64,000 bases of DNA. It comes from Burkholderiales bacterium (GTDB taxonomy: Bacteria; Pseudomonadota; Gammaproteobacteria; Burkholderiales; Burkholderiaceae_D). Location: NCBI GenBank assembly GCA_016177875.1, contig JACOUL010000054.1, positions 39,659 through 103,658 on the forward strand. Direction: 5' to 3'. Made by a program: the position numbers and the translations under genes. The notes below the pieces were generated by a model, which had not been told where the DNA came from, did not search any database, and was given only the letters and a program-made list of their open reading frames with translations. Each line of letters opens with the position of its first letter. Position 1 is the stretch's first letter. This document shows, piece after piece, positions 10,401 through 18,782 of this stretch.

Positions 10401-11236
10401 CGCGCCGTAACCAGTGCATCGGAAATCGCCTGACCGGAAAACGGCTTGAAGATCGCCCTGCCCTTTACATTTGCATTCCGCACGCGAAAATCCAGGGCTG
10501 CCTGAATCTCCGCTAACGATCCATTCAAATCAAGCCGGCCTTGGAGACCGTAGCTTTGCTGGCTTAACTTTGCCTCACCCCTGCTGGTGACCTTCGCCCG
10601 AAGGGCGTAGGGTCTCGCGACAACTAACGTCGCCTGTCCTGCCAAGTCGCCGGCAAATGTTCGCCCTTCCGTGACGGACTGCGCGGCCAGGCGCTGTAGA
10701 TTGAGCGCATAGCGCTTATGATCGAAATTCAAATCGAAAGCGATTCCGCCGAATTTGGCCACCGTCACCGGCCCCCAGGCAATTTCGCCGCCATCGACTT
10801 GTACGCTATCGAATTGCAAAGCAATCGGCGACGCGATGTTGTCCGGAAGATGGAGCGGTTCAGGCTGCTGGTCGATCTTGTTGGCTATCGTCAGCTGGGC
10901 AGCGCGCAGCGATGTGACGTGCAATACGCCGCGGTGCAACTCCCAAGGGCGCCACGCCAATCGCACATCGCTCAACACAAGCTTTTGATTTTTGCTTTGA
11001 ATTTCCAAGCGTCGGATGCGCAAGGCATCGGCTAAACGCCCATGCACGCCTTCCGCCTGCATCTGAATCGGCAAACGCGACGAAAGCGCCGCGATGGCGG
11101 TGCGCGCGCCGCTTTCGCTGCCTATCAGCCAGGCGGCAACGCCCATCAATGCAATGAGCAGGAGGAAAATCGCAAGCGATAAACCTATCCATCGCTTGCG
11201 ACGGCCAAGCGCTTTCTTGGGGGACTCAGAAGCCAT
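7409..11236 (-). CDS. tamB: translocation and assembly module protein TamB
   Basis: A 1275-residue TamB/YtfN-family protein anchored in the inner membrane. It works with TamA in the outer membrane, in autotransporter assembly and probably lipid transfer across the periplasm. A basic N-terminus (KKALGRRKR) precedes one membrane helix at about residues 18-38; a long series of beta-repeats follows, and the C-terminal DUF490/TamB domain covers roughly the last 350 residues, ending SLFFNFLFE. The open frame runs back to 11407, but the start at ATG 11236 is chosen because it overlaps the end of tamA by 11 bases, as expected for translational coupling, and gives the normal N-terminus. Confidence 0.93.
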   Translation of the reverse strand: MASESPKKALGRRKRWIGLSLAIFLLLIALMGVAAWLIGSESGARTAIAALSSRLPIQMQAEGVHGRLADALRIRRLEIQSKNQKLVLSDVRLAWRPWELHRGVLHVTSLRAAQLTIANKIDQQPEPLHLPDNIASPIALQFDSVQVDGGEIAWGPVTVAKFGGIAFDLNFDHKRYALNLQRLAAQSVTEGRTFAGDLAGQATLVVARPYALRAKVTSRGEAKLSQQSYGLQGRLDLNGSLAEIQAALDFRVRNANVKGRAIFKPFSGQAISDALVTARALNLADLDERLPHSALDLDLTADHSGSGRLSVKNTRSGPMDAHAIPLDTLEMEFRQQSGKFLFDRIRAARGPATLAGKGSYADGALALALQADRLDLRAINSRLQSTRLSGAIDLQHAAGKQVFGIELKQPLARQTASVAAHGELADQRLAIDRAHLALGTGRLDLSGHWDLAGAQTFAAEGRASHFRLQDIGRFERLPAIDINGNFSIRGARLPKLNADISFRINQSKIAEQALQGEGQAHWRTDRLVVPKLELTAGDNRLHANGELSQGISRLVFALDAPKLEQLGPDFGGQLRLNGNAGGNFHQPRVQAQWSANNLHLPSGLKINAFAGKAELEIGGSPRSPLQVDARAQGLAVGRIAVRELTLAANGTAGRHTVEASMSEEAQQWNVKAIGALEKAAAGLQWNGEIQHFSGAGRYVGRLTAPAALFISPAQVRLERARVEGDTAAIVIERFTRDADGIATRGRFERLQIAPFLKFSSVDPALATDLLLAGEWDVGIGDTVSGSFSVRRQSGDLVIKSSAPLALGLQRLDAKANADRGQLSLQFDAAGRLLGNVAVQMRAATGSGAGRFSIAPHSALAGSARIDVPSLAWAGPLISPAILTEGRMQGDIRLSGSAASPHVNGQIAGSRLRLFLTEIGVDLREGVLDASFQNDVLQLKNLSFQSGDGRVAASGPVHLGMGNLAAQIDLRAERFAVFNRSDRKLVVSGSGNVGLREGSAAVKGTVNVDSGFFDLGRPDMPQLSDDVVVLGREQKGAARLALSLDVDVGFGQGVALRGRGLEGVLTGQLHLSAVPKQTLRAQGALQVNKGTYAAYGRKLAIERGELRFSGPLNNPALDILAMRRGQEVEAGVAVRGTMLAPRATLVSEPSVPEAEKLSWLVLGRGLSGVGEGDVGSLQSAAGALLSEGAMGSVQSRLGSAIGLDDLNIGTSQNKLQQRIVTVGKQVSDRLYVGYEQGLETASSVLHLRYTLSRRLTLEAEAGARSALSLFFNFLFE

Positions 11237-13016
11237 ACCCCACCGAAAAATGCAAACGCGCTTGACGAGTCGCATGGCCATACGCGAGATCGATATTGAC
11301 CGGCCCGATCGGACTGCGCCAGCGCGCGCCGATGCCCGTGCCGTGCTTGAACTGTAAATCGCGCCAGGAATCCGCGGCATTGCCCGAATCGCGAAAAACG
11401 GCCACACCCCAGGTCGGCGTGATCCGATAAACCAACTCCGCGCTTGCCACTGCTTCGACCAAACCGCCGACCACCGCGCCGTTTTGCAAGACCCCTAAGC
11501 TGTTATAGGCATAGCCGCGCACACTTTGATCGCCGCCGGTGCGAAACAATAAATCCGCCGGCACCAACTCGCGGCCGGCGCCAATCACCTTGCCGACCTG
11601 CCCGCGCAACAAGGCATGCCAACGGCGGTCCAAGGGCACGAGCCAATTGGCGCGCGCCGTCACCCGGCCGATGTTGGCTTGATTGAAAAAGCCGCGCGGA
11701 CCGCCTCCCGCTTCGACGGACCATACATGGCCGCGCCTGGGATTCAATAGGCTGTCTACTCGCCGCCGCGTGTAGGTGTACGACACGATGAGCGCTTGAC
11801 GATTGTTGACGTAATCGTTGGGCAAATATTGACGGTCGGTCAGATACGACAAACCCCAGACATCTTCATCTTGCTTATCGGGACTGGCGAAGCGCAGATC
11901 GGTACGCGCCTTATTGATTTTTTCACCTTCGACGTCGGAGCGTTCAAGATGGGTGCCGATACTGGGATACCAGCCGCGAAACCATCCTTCCTCGCGCTGC
12001 GGAAAATAGACATCGGCGCCGGCGATGCGCGTCTTGCGGTCCACGCGCAACTCGGATTCCAGGCGCCAGTCGTGCGCGAGAAATTCGCGATCCATCCATT
12101 TGATTTGCGCGCGCGGCCCGGCATCCGTGGAAAAGCCGATGCCCAGGCCAAGCCGGCGACGTTCGCTTTCCGTCACTTCGACACGCACCGGCACCGCACG
12201 CGGATGTTCGGTGTCGACGTCGATAGTGGCAAACACCGTCCTGAAATAACCGCTGTCCTGCAGGCGCGATTGCAATTCGGTGAGCTTATCTTGCGAGTAG
12301 GGCTCGCCAGCTTGAATCGGATTCAGCGTTTGAATGCGCTCATGCGAATAACGCTTCAATCCTTTGACCTGCAATTGCCCGAAGGTGAATAGCGGGCCGG
12401 TGTCGACATTCACCGTCAGCTGCGCACGGCGCTTTTCGGGATCGATGCGCGCTTGGCTCTGCGTAATTTTGGCGGCCGGATATCCACGATTAATCAAGTC
12501 GGCAAGCAACGCATTCTTGGATACCTCCCAATCCGCTTGGCGGAATCGCTCGCCGGGATCGAGCCGCCATTGGCGCTTCAAACGCTCGATGCGCCGGGCA
12601 TCGGCATGCGGCCCCTCGGCCAGCTCGCCGATAAAACGCAAGTCGACGTTTTCCACAACGGTAGCCGGTCCCGGCTCGATGTCGTAACGCACGACGTAAC
12701 GGCCATTTTCGGTGAACAGCTTGGATTCCACCCGCGCTGAAAAATGTCCTTCGGTCGCCAGCAAATCGCGGACTTGTTTTTCACCGGCGCCCATTAATCT
12801 TTGCAGCTCTTCTTGCGTCATGTCGACATCGGACGCATGCCGGCGAATTTCCAGATGCCGATCCAGCAGCGCTGCAAAGTCGCCCGCACCGCGCAGTTGC
12901 ACGGCATAGCCGGCCGCTTGTGCCCATACATTGATCGGCGCAAGTACCATGCAAAACACGGCGATCAGAAATCCGGCTGCGATTGATCTAGGGAAATTCG
13001 GTAAGGAGTCAGTCAC
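11226..13016 (-). CDS. tamA: outer-membrane assembly protein TamA (BamA/Omp85 family)
   Basis: A 596-residue Omp85 protein. A signal peptide (residues 1-32, ending VWAQ) is followed by POTRA domains to about residue 270 and a C-terminal beta-barrel that ends in aromatic YGF, the usual BamA-recognised C-terminus. The strand-rich barrel includes the motif GGDQSVRGYAYNSLG near residue 500, typical of Omp85 proteins. It partners TamB, encoded next in the same operon with an 11-base overlap. The start is GTG with no strong ribosome binding site. The 135 bases upstream, toward cydB, should hold the operon promoter. Confidence 0.92.
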   Translation of the reverse strand: MTDSLPNFPRSIAAGFLIAVFCMVLAPINVWAQAAGYAVQLRGAGDFAALLDRHLEIRRHASDVDMTQEELQRLMGAGEKQVRDLLATEGHFSARVESKLFTENGRYVVRYDIEPGPATVVENVDLRFIGELAEGPHADARRIERLKRQWRLDPGERFRQADWEVSKNALLADLINRGYPAAKITQSQARIDPEKRRAQLTVNVDTGPLFTFGQLQVKGLKRYSHERIQTLNPIQAGEPYSQDKLTELQSRLQDSGYFRTVFATIDVDTEHPRAVPVRVEVTESERRRLGLGIGFSTDAGPRAQIKWMDREFLAHDWRLESELRVDRKTRIAGADVYFPQREEGWFRGWYPSIGTHLERSDVEGEKINKARTDLRFASPDKQDEDVWGLSYLTDRQYLPNDYVNNRQALIVSYTYTRRRVDSLLNPRRGHVWSVEAGGGPRGFFNQANIGRVTARANWLVPLDRRWHALLRGQVGKVIGAGRELVPADLLFRTGGDQSVRGYAYNSLGVLQNGAVVGGLVEAVASAELVYRITPTWGVAVFRDSGNAADSWRDLQFKHGTGIGARWRSPIGPVNIDLAYGHATRQARLHFSVGYGF

Positions 13017-13151
13017 TGGCCTGAATAAGTTGTCGACACTCAGGCCGATAGCTTACCTTCTTGGCATCATCGATACCATGATATTTCCACGGAAAAAGGT
13101 ATTTGCGATTGCTCTATGTCAACGCATAGACCAGCCCTGGCTGACCGCAAC

Positions 13152-14168
13152 CTAATGATGGTAGCTTTCGCCGGGCTGCACCTTGCCATGAAATACCCAA
13201 AATACAAACGCCATGTAACACAATACTAAGGGCAACAGAATCACCGTGCCGATCAGCATGAAAACTTGCGAAGCAGGATCGGCCGCGGCCTGCCATACCG
13301 TGAGCGAGGGCGGCACCAAATACGGCACATTCGACAGTAGCAGCCCTACATACGCGAGCAAAAACAAGGCCACGGCGCAGGCAAACGGCTGCAGCGATTT
13401 GCCGGCACGAATGCCCTCCCGGCAAAGCCATGCCAACAATAAAGCAGCAAGCGGAATCGGCGCAAGGTAATAAAAGTCCGGCAGATGGAACCAGCGCTCG
13501 GCGATGCGAGGAATCTGCAGCGGTGTCCAAATACTCACCAGCGCAATGAATGCCAGTAATCCGGCGAGCAGCGGCGTTCCCAGGCGGCGTGCTCGCGACT
13601 CTACCGGCCCGGTAGTTTTCATCATCAGCCAGGCGGCGCCGAGCAAAGCATAGCCCACCACCAGCGCCGCGCCGCACATCAACGAAAACGGCGTCAGCCA
13701 ATCGAGCGCGCCGCCGGCAAATTGATTGTTCTCGACACGTATCTCTTGCAGCAATCCGCCTAATACCGTGCCCTGCGCGAATGCTGCAACTGCAGATCCT
13801 GCGGAAAACGCGACATCCCATTTGTGATGACGAGGCTTGGCGACGCCGCGAAATTCAAACGCCACGCCGCGAAATATCAGCGCCAGCAGCATCATGATCA
13901 CCGGCAGGTACAAAGCCGGCATCACGACAGCATAGGCCAGCGGAAAGGCAACCCACAATCCGCCGCCGCCCAGCACCAACCATGTTTCGTTACCGTCCCA
14001 GTAGGGAGCGATAGAACGCATCATTTGATCACGCTCGGCTTCTTCACGAAAGAATGGAAAGAGAATGCCGATGCCAAGATCGAAACCATCGAGCACCACG
14101 TAAAGCGCCACCGCGGTGCCGATCAACAGTGCCCAAATAATAGGCAAGGTGAATTCGAGATTGCTCAT
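13152..14168 (-). CDS. cydB: cytochrome bd-type quinol oxidase subunit II (CioB/CydB)
   Basis: A 338-residue polytopic membrane protein, subunit II of a cytochrome bd oxidase, which reduces oxygen with electrons from quinol. The N-terminus has the family pattern with VLDGFDLGIGIL near residue 25 and the SIAPYWDGNETWLV region near residue 55. An open frame extends to 14486, but ATG 14168 overlaps the cydA stop as ATGA and gives the standard N-terminus. No CydX-like small frame follows the stop, which fits the cyanide-insensitive (Cio) subtype. Confidence 0.92.
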   Translation of the reverse strand: MSNLEFTLPIIWALLIGTAVALYVVLDGFDLGIGILFPFFREEAERDQMMRSIAPYWDGNETWLVLGGGGLWVAFPLAYAVVMPALYLPVIMMLLALIFRGVAFEFRGVAKPRHHKWDVAFSAGSAVAAFAQGTVLGGLLQEIRVENNQFAGGALDWLTPFSLMCGAALVVGYALLGAAWLMMKTTGPVESRARRLGTPLLAGLLAFIALVSIWTPLQIPRIAERWFHLPDFYYLAPIPLAALLLAWLCREGIRAGKSLQPFACAVALFLLAYVGLLLSNVPYLVPPSLTVWQAAADPASQVFMLIGTVILLPLVLCYMAFVFWVFHGKVQPGESYHH

Positions 14169-15556
14169 CGCGCAGTCTCCGCCGCCGATAGAGGGCGATT
14201 GGGCAAACCGCTCGCAGGTTCGGGTGTGATCTCTTTTTCCGGCGGGCCGAGCCGGATCAAATTGCGGATGTAAACAATCCCGATGGAAAACACCACGCCG
14301 TAGACGAGCACGAACAGCGCAAGCGACACCGCCACGGTTACCGGCGCAATAGGCGACACAGCATCCGCAGTGCGTAGCAAACCATAAGCAAGCCAAGGCT
14401 GACGGCCGATTTCCGTCACCATCCATCCGGCTAGGATAGCGATGAAGCCTAGCGGCCATGCATGCCGAAGCGGCCGCAAAAACCACCGCGCCTGCAACAA
14501 CTTACCGCGCCACCACAGCACGGCACCGGCAAAGCCGATAAAAAGCATGAGGAGACCAAGCCCTACCATCACCCGAAACGCCCAAAACACCGGCCACACC
14601 GGCGGCCGCTCCTTCGCCGAAAAATCCTTCAGTCCGGGGAACAAGCCATCGGGATCGTGGCGAATGATAAGACTGCCTAGGCCAGGTATCGAAAGCTCGG
14701 CGCGATTACGCTCCTCCTGTTCGTCCGGCCACGCGAATAGCACGAGCGGCGCCGGCTTCGAACCATCCCAATGCGCCTCGATGGCGGCGATCTTGGCGGG
14801 CTGGTGCGCAGCTGTATTCAATCCATGCAAGTCGCCGACCCAGACTTGCAAAGGCGCGAGGATTACCACCATCGCCAATCCCATCTTCAGCATGATGCGC
14901 GCTTCGTCGGCGAAGCGCCGCTCCACAATGTATCGGGCCGCCGTCGCCACCACTACCAGCGCCGTCGTCAAGTAAGCCGCGATCACCATGTGCGCAAAGC
15001 GATAGGGGAAACTCGGGTTGAAGATAATCCGGAACCACGATTCCGGCATCGCAATGCCGTTGCGGATCGTGAAGCCGTCCGGCGTTTGCATCCAGCTATT
15101 CGCCGCCAAAATCCAGAACGCCGATAAAGCCGTGCCGAGCGCAACGACAATGCCCGACACGACGTACAACCACTGCGGGACGCGCTCGCGGCCGAACAAC
15201 AACACACCGAGAAAGGTCGCCTCCAAAAAGAAAGCCGTTAAAACTTCATAACCGATCAGCGGACCGATGGTATTGCCGACGACGACGGAAAACCGGCTCC
15301 AATTGGTGCCGAACTGGTAGGACAATACGATCCCGGACACGACGCCCATTGCAAACGACACTGCAAATATCCGCGTCCAAAAGCGCGCCAGCGATAAATA
15401 CAGCGCTCGATCGGTACGCTGCCAAAGGACGAGCAGCGTGGCGATATACGCCGACAGGCCGATGGTGAAGGCCGGAAATACGATGTGAAAGCTGACGGTA
15501 AAAGCAAACTGCAGACGCGCCAACAGTACTGTATCCAATGCGGCGAAGGTTGTCAT
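14165..15556 (-). CDS. cydA: cytochrome bd-type quinol oxidase subunit I (CioA/CydA)
   Basis: A 463-residue subunit I of a bd-type ubiquinol oxidase. His24 in the first helix is the heme-ligand equivalent, FPYRFAHM around residue 185 carries the second heme His, and the GRQPW motif is present in WMVTEIGRQPW. E. coli CydA is 522 residues; the shorter length and short Q-loop point to the CIO (cyanide-insensitive) type that works at low oxygen or under respiratory poisons. First gene of cydA-cydB. A TTGAG-N4-CGCAA element about 80 bases upstream loosely resembles an FNR/ANR site. Confidence 0.92.
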   Translation of the reverse strand: MTTFAALDTVLLARLQFAFTVSFHIVFPAFTIGLSAYIATLLVLWQRTDRALYLSLARFWTRIFAVSFAMGVVSGIVLSYQFGTNWSRFSVVVGNTIGPLIGYEVLTAFFLEATFLGVLLFGRERVPQWLYVVSGIVVALGTALSAFWILAANSWMQTPDGFTIRNGIAMPESWFRIIFNPSFPYRFAHMVIAAYLTTALVVVATAARYIVERRFADEARIMLKMGLAMVVILAPLQVWVGDLHGLNTAAHQPAKIAAIEAHWDGSKPAPLVLFAWPDEQEERNRAELSIPGLGSLIIRHDPDGLFPGLKDFSAKERPPVWPVFWAFRVMVGLGLLMLFIGFAGAVLWWRGKLLQARWFLRPLRHAWPLGFIAILAGWMVTEIGRQPWLAYGLLRTADAVSPIAPVTVAVSLALFVLVYGVVFSIGIVYIRNLIRLGPPEKEITPEPASGLPNRPLSAAETAR

Positions 15557-15632
15557 CGCGCTTTCCGCAGAATTTCGATCACCCCATTCTAGTGAGCTCG
15601 CATACGTTCACGGCACATGATGCGAAGGCTAT

Positions 15633-15646
15633 TTGAGCTAACGCAA
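15633..15646. promoter_or_regulatory. weak FNR-like half-palindrome upstream of cydA
   Basis: TTGAGCTAACGCAA resembles the FNR/ANR consensus TTGAT-N4-ATCAA in seven of ten defined positions. It lies about 80 bases before the cydA start, in the divergent gap to the FPASDP-repeat gene. Oxygen control of bd oxidases by FNR is well known; binding here is only a possibility. Confidence 0.25.
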
Positions 15647-15765
15647 CATGCCAAAAATTTCATGTCGGCATCAATGAATTTTCACAGGCACCGGCAAACT
15701 TTCTCGCGATGCTTACATCCAATTAGAAGCAGCTGAGTGTGAACCAATCGCAACCGGAGAAAATC

Positions 15766-16137
15766 ATGCCTGGAACACGTAGAGAGGAAAAGCACGCGAG
15801 CAAAGATGTAAATCCGCAATCTTCCAAACGCCTGCCTTCATCACAGGGAGATACGCCACGGCATACGCTCAATCAAGAAGTTGCCCAAGACACGCATGAG
15901 GAATTTCTTCTGGATGAAGCCATCAGGGAATCTTTTCCGGCAAGCGATCCGGTTGAACAGCCTGCCGATTTTATGGAAGAACAAATGCCCGCATGTGAGG
16001 CCGCCGAAGACATCATGCTCGATTCCGCTATTGAAATGACCTTCCCCGCGAGCGATCCGATCGCAGTCGATTCGTGCGCCGACATCATTCGCGAACATAA
16101 AGAGCCGCACGTCGAACCTTATCATCCGCCGGTTTAA
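15766..16137 (+). CDS. small protein with two FPASDP repeats
   Basis: A 123-residue soluble, acidic protein of unknown function. It contains two copies of a short module: an acidic LLDEAI- or MLDSAI-type helix followed by FPASDP, at residues 57-62 and 93-98. Similar FPASDP modules occur in small proteobacterial proteins, often single. A GTG lies upstream at 15739, but ATG 15766 is chosen because CCGGAG stands seven bases before it. The stop codon TAA overlaps the TAA stop of the convergent sterol-desaturase-family gene within the four bases TTTAA/TTAA, so neither gene has a downstream spacer. Confidence 0.65.
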   Translation: MPGTRREEKHASKDVNPQSSKRLPSSQGDTPRHTLNQEVAQDTHEEFLLDEAIRESFPASDPVEQPADFMEEQMPACEAAEDIMLDSAIEMTFPASDPIAVDSCADIIREHKEPHVEPYHPPV

Positions 16138-17057
16138 TAGGAATCGAATGATGGATTAACCGAAATCGGCAGCGCTTTGTCTTTTGCATGGCGAGCACGC
16201 AAGTCTTCCGTGGTATGCCCCTCGCCATGCGGACGCCATCCGGGCGGCATGAATAAATATCCGAAAAAAGCACGTAAGCTGCGCGCAGTAGCCGCGTCGC
16301 GCAACATGCTGAACCATTCCGAAAATTCCACTCGCACCGGGTTATAGCTCGTCTGTGGATGGACCAATCCGTAGCGGCACGGCAGGTCGTCTCGTTCCGG
16401 AATATAAGTACCGAACATTCGATCGAAAATGAGCAGCACGCCGCCGTAATTTGCGTCCAAGTATTCCAAATTGGCGGCATGATGGACGCGATGCGAAGAA
16501 GGCGTATTGAGAATGCCTTCAAGCCAGCCGAGCTTCGGTATCCACGTCGCATGAATCCAGAATTGGTAAAGCAGATTCAGCGTAATCACAGTAAATACGA
16601 TGCGCGGATCGAACCCCAGCCAAATTAAAGGCACGAAAAACAAAGCAGTACCCGAAAACTTGCCGAGAATACCGAGACGCACGCTGGCAGATAAATTCAA
16701 TTCATTCGGCGAGTGATGCACCGAGTGATTGGCCCAAAACCAGCGAACCCGATGCGCTGCGCGGTGAAACCAGTAATAGCAGAATTCCTGGCCCAAAAAT
16801 AAGGCGATACCCGCGCCCCATCCATCAAGAGGGATGGTCGTCAACTGATGGTTGGCCGCCCAAGCCACCACCGGCGTCGCGATGGATAAAGGCAGGAAGA
16901 CGTTAACCAGCAAGCGCGTCACCAAATCGAACGCCGACACGCCAAACGCACGCCAGTCATATGCCTGTCGACGCGACAGTACGATCGCTTCTATCAGGGC
17001 GATGGAAATCACCACCGGGGGAACGACAAAGAGCAGCATTTTTCCAATCTGGGTCAT
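16134..17057 (-). CDS. sterol desaturase / fatty acid hydroxylase family protein
   Basis: A 307-residue membrane di-iron oxygenase-family protein. Histidine clusters of the superfamily are present: HRAAH at 98-102, HSVHH at 111-115 and SHRVHH at 188-193, between several membrane helices (about 8-28, 45-68, 82-95, 135-165). Members hydroxylate or desaturate lipids or sterol-like molecules; the substrate here is not known. The ribosome binding site TAGGAGGTGATTC is close to ideal, suggesting strong translation. A separate membrane-protein gene lies upstream on the same strand. Confidence 0.85.
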   Translation of the reverse strand: MTQIGKMLLFVVPPVVISIALIEAIVLSRRQAYDWRAFGVSAFDLVTRLLVNVFLPLSIATPVVAWAANHQLTTIPLDGWGAGIALFLGQEFCYYWFHRAAHRVRWFWANHSVHHSPNELNLSASVRLGILGKFSGTALFFVPLIWLGFDPRIVFTVITLNLLYQFWIHATWIPKLGWLEGILNTPSSHRVHHAANLEYLDANYGGVLLIFDRMFGTYIPERDDLPCRYGLVHPQTSYNPVRVEFSEWFSMLRDAATARSLRAFFGYLFMPPGWRPHGEGHTTEDLRARHAKDKALPISVNPSFDSY

Positions 17058-17104
17058 GATTCACCTCCTACCTGCGTCTAGCAATACGAATGGGACGACG
17101 TGCC

Positions 17105-17617
17105 TTATGCAGCCAAACGAAGCTGCAACGCGTTCCGCGCGACTCTCCACATCGCCAAACCACGGGCGAAAAAGACGCCGCTGAATGCGCCGTAAGCCAG
17201 GCTGATCAATGCCGCAAAGAGCGTATCGCGCGCCAATTCGGCATGCATGGCGAGAGCAACGCCGACGCCGAACTTCACGATAAAAATGCCGAGAATCAGC
17301 ATCAGCGGCACCCAGCTACCCGGAACCAGCAAACGCTCGTCTGCATCCGACCAGCGAATATCGCTCCATACGCCGATAGCCATTGAGGCCATCACCGCAG
17401 CCGCAACGCCGGCCAGCCAAGCCGCCAGTGCTCCCGCTTGATATGGGAACACGGAGACGACGCCATAAAAAGACAATCCAATCATCGCGACCGGAAACAG
17501 CGTCGCGCTGCGTATCGATCTACGGCGCGGAAACGATTGCGAAATGCCGATTGCGATCAATGCGGCCAACAAAATCCAAACCCAGCGCGGAACGTGCTGA
17601 AAAATTTCTGCGAACAT
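17105..17617 (-). CDS. putative integral membrane protein
   Basis: A 170-residue hydrophobic protein with about five predicted membrane helices (around 12-28, 37-57, 60-83, 100-122, 130-155). It has the look of small proteobacterial DUF6622-type proteins, but I cannot assign a function. It starts at ATG 17617 after a GGGAGCC ribosome binding site. It is followed after 47 bases by the sterol-desaturase-family gene and may be co-transcribed with it. Confidence 0.6.
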   Translation of the reverse strand: MFAEIFQHVPRWVWILLAALIAIGISQSFPRRRSIRSATLFPVAMIGLSFYGVVSVFPYQAGALAAWLAGVAAAVMASMAIGVWSDIRWSDADERLLVPGSWVPLMLILGIFIVKFGVGVALAMHAELARDTLFAALISLAYGAFSGVFFARGLAMWRVARNALQLRLAA

Positions 17618-17703
17618 GACAGGCTCCCTTGTTTATTAAACGAGTTCTACTGCTGTCATATTCATGTTTCCGCCTTAGCAAAACCAGCGGTTTGAGACAA
17701 AAT

Positions 17704-17717
17704 GCCGAAAATCCGGC
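17704..17717 (-). terminator. weak hairpin after the five-gene transport operon
   Basis: On the minus strand GCCG-GATTTT-CGGC is followed by ATTTTGT, about 30 bases after the stop of the PF04392-type gene. The stem is only four base pairs, so termination is tentative. Confidence 0.3.
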
Positions 17718-17744
17718 GCGAAATGCGTAGGATCGGGGATGAAG

Positions 17745-18782
17745 CTAAGGGAAGTATTTATCTCCCGTGCGCGCCGCCGCTTCATACACTTGCGGCAACT
17801 TAAATTGGCGTGCATTCATCTTGGAGGCGCTCATGGTCACGATGAATTGGTTGGAGCGCCTGATGGGTATCTCATTCGGCTTTTTCCCGTCAACGATAAT
17901 TTGCAAAGCCATCGCGGCGGCCGCTTCGCCTTGCTGGTACGGCGAAGTACCGATTGCCAGCATGCCGCCGTCCTCCGTATAAAAACCGTTCCCGGATAAG
18001 ACCGGAATCTTGGCATGCGCTTCAGTCCATGCAACCACTTCTTTGGCGGACACCAAGGCTTTATCCGTGTCCGAACGCCTCAGGCCCCGGTAATTCGTCA
18101 CTAAAATCACATCCGCTTTTCCGCCCAGCTCATTTAAAGCCGCCTGCCATTCCGGGAAGGTAGGCACAAGCTTCGAGTCGACCAATTGCACCGGCGCCCA
18201 GTCAAATTGTTTAACCTGATGCGCGTCACCTTTCACCGTTCCGGAGGTATCGCCTAAAAACGCCAGGCGCACCGGACGTCCCAAGGACTGTAAACTATCC
18301 GACATCTGCAGCGCCTCTCGAATGGCAGGCAAGGGTAAACGCTCCAGCAAGCCCGTGACATTTTTCGCCTTGTCGTAGCCATAGTCGCTCGCTTCGTTAT
18401 TCACGCCGCTGAATATGACATTGATCTTGGGGTGATTAATAAATGCTTTGGCTGCAAATTGCTGTGCATCGTCATCAATGGCAATGATGACGTTCGGCTG
18501 CATCTTCTCGATCACGGCGCGCGCGGCAGTGCCCGCTGTCCTTTTATACTCGGGCTCCGGATGACGTTTTGTATCCATGTAATACCACCGCACACCATAC
18601 AGCGATTTGCTCTTCAAGACGCGATTGATGCCGAGGTTGACGTCACGCACCCACGAATAATCGGTTGCATAGCTATGTAAAACCAAGATCGTCGGCCGGC
18701 TGACGTTAAACCAAACCAGGAGCGCCAGCGAACCGGCCAAAAACAGGCCGATCATGAAATTCTGCGCGGAGATTTTTTTCAT
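17745..18782 (-). CDS. ABC-type substrate-binding-like protein (PF04392 type)
   Basis: A 345-residue protein like the ABC_sub_bind family (TrpX-type periplasmic binding proteins). An N-terminal hydrophobic segment (about 10-28) is likely a retained anchor or uncleaved signal because no clear cleavage site follows. The family pattern includes ILVLHSYATDYSWV near residue 34, repeated Rossmann-like units and VIFSGVNNE near residue 125. No permease or ATPase of its own is encoded nearby. The ATG 18782 overlaps the preceding permease gene by four bases (ATGA), so it is the last gene of a five-gene operon. Ligand unknown. Confidence 0.75.
   Translation of the reverse strand: MKKISAQNFMIGLFLAGSLALLVWFNVSRPTILVLHSYATDYSWVRDVNLGINRVLKSKSLYGVRWYYMDTKRHPEPEYKRTAGTAARAVIEKMQPNVIIAIDDDAQQFAAKAFINHPKINVIFSGVNNEASDYGYDKAKNVTGLLERLPLPAIREALQMSDSLQSLGRPVRLAFLGDTSGTVKGDAHQVKQFDWAPVQLVDSKLVPTFPEWQAALNELGGKADVILVTNYRGLRRSDTDKALVSAKEVVAWTEAHAKIPVLSGNGFYTEDGGMLAIGTSPYQQGEAAAAMALQIIVDGKKPNEIPIRRSNQFIVTMSASKMNARQFKLPQVYEAAARTGDKYFP

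Noticed and set aside
11237..11407. Extended N-terminus of tamB
   Set aside because: Lies inside tamA and lacks the membrane-anchor start; ATG 11236 fits.
13114..13821. 235-codon frame overlapping cydB
   Set aside because: Cys/Arg/Gly-rich shadow on the same strand in another frame.
14169..14486. Extended N-terminus of cydB
   Set aside because: Lies inside cydA; ATGA overlap gives the family start.
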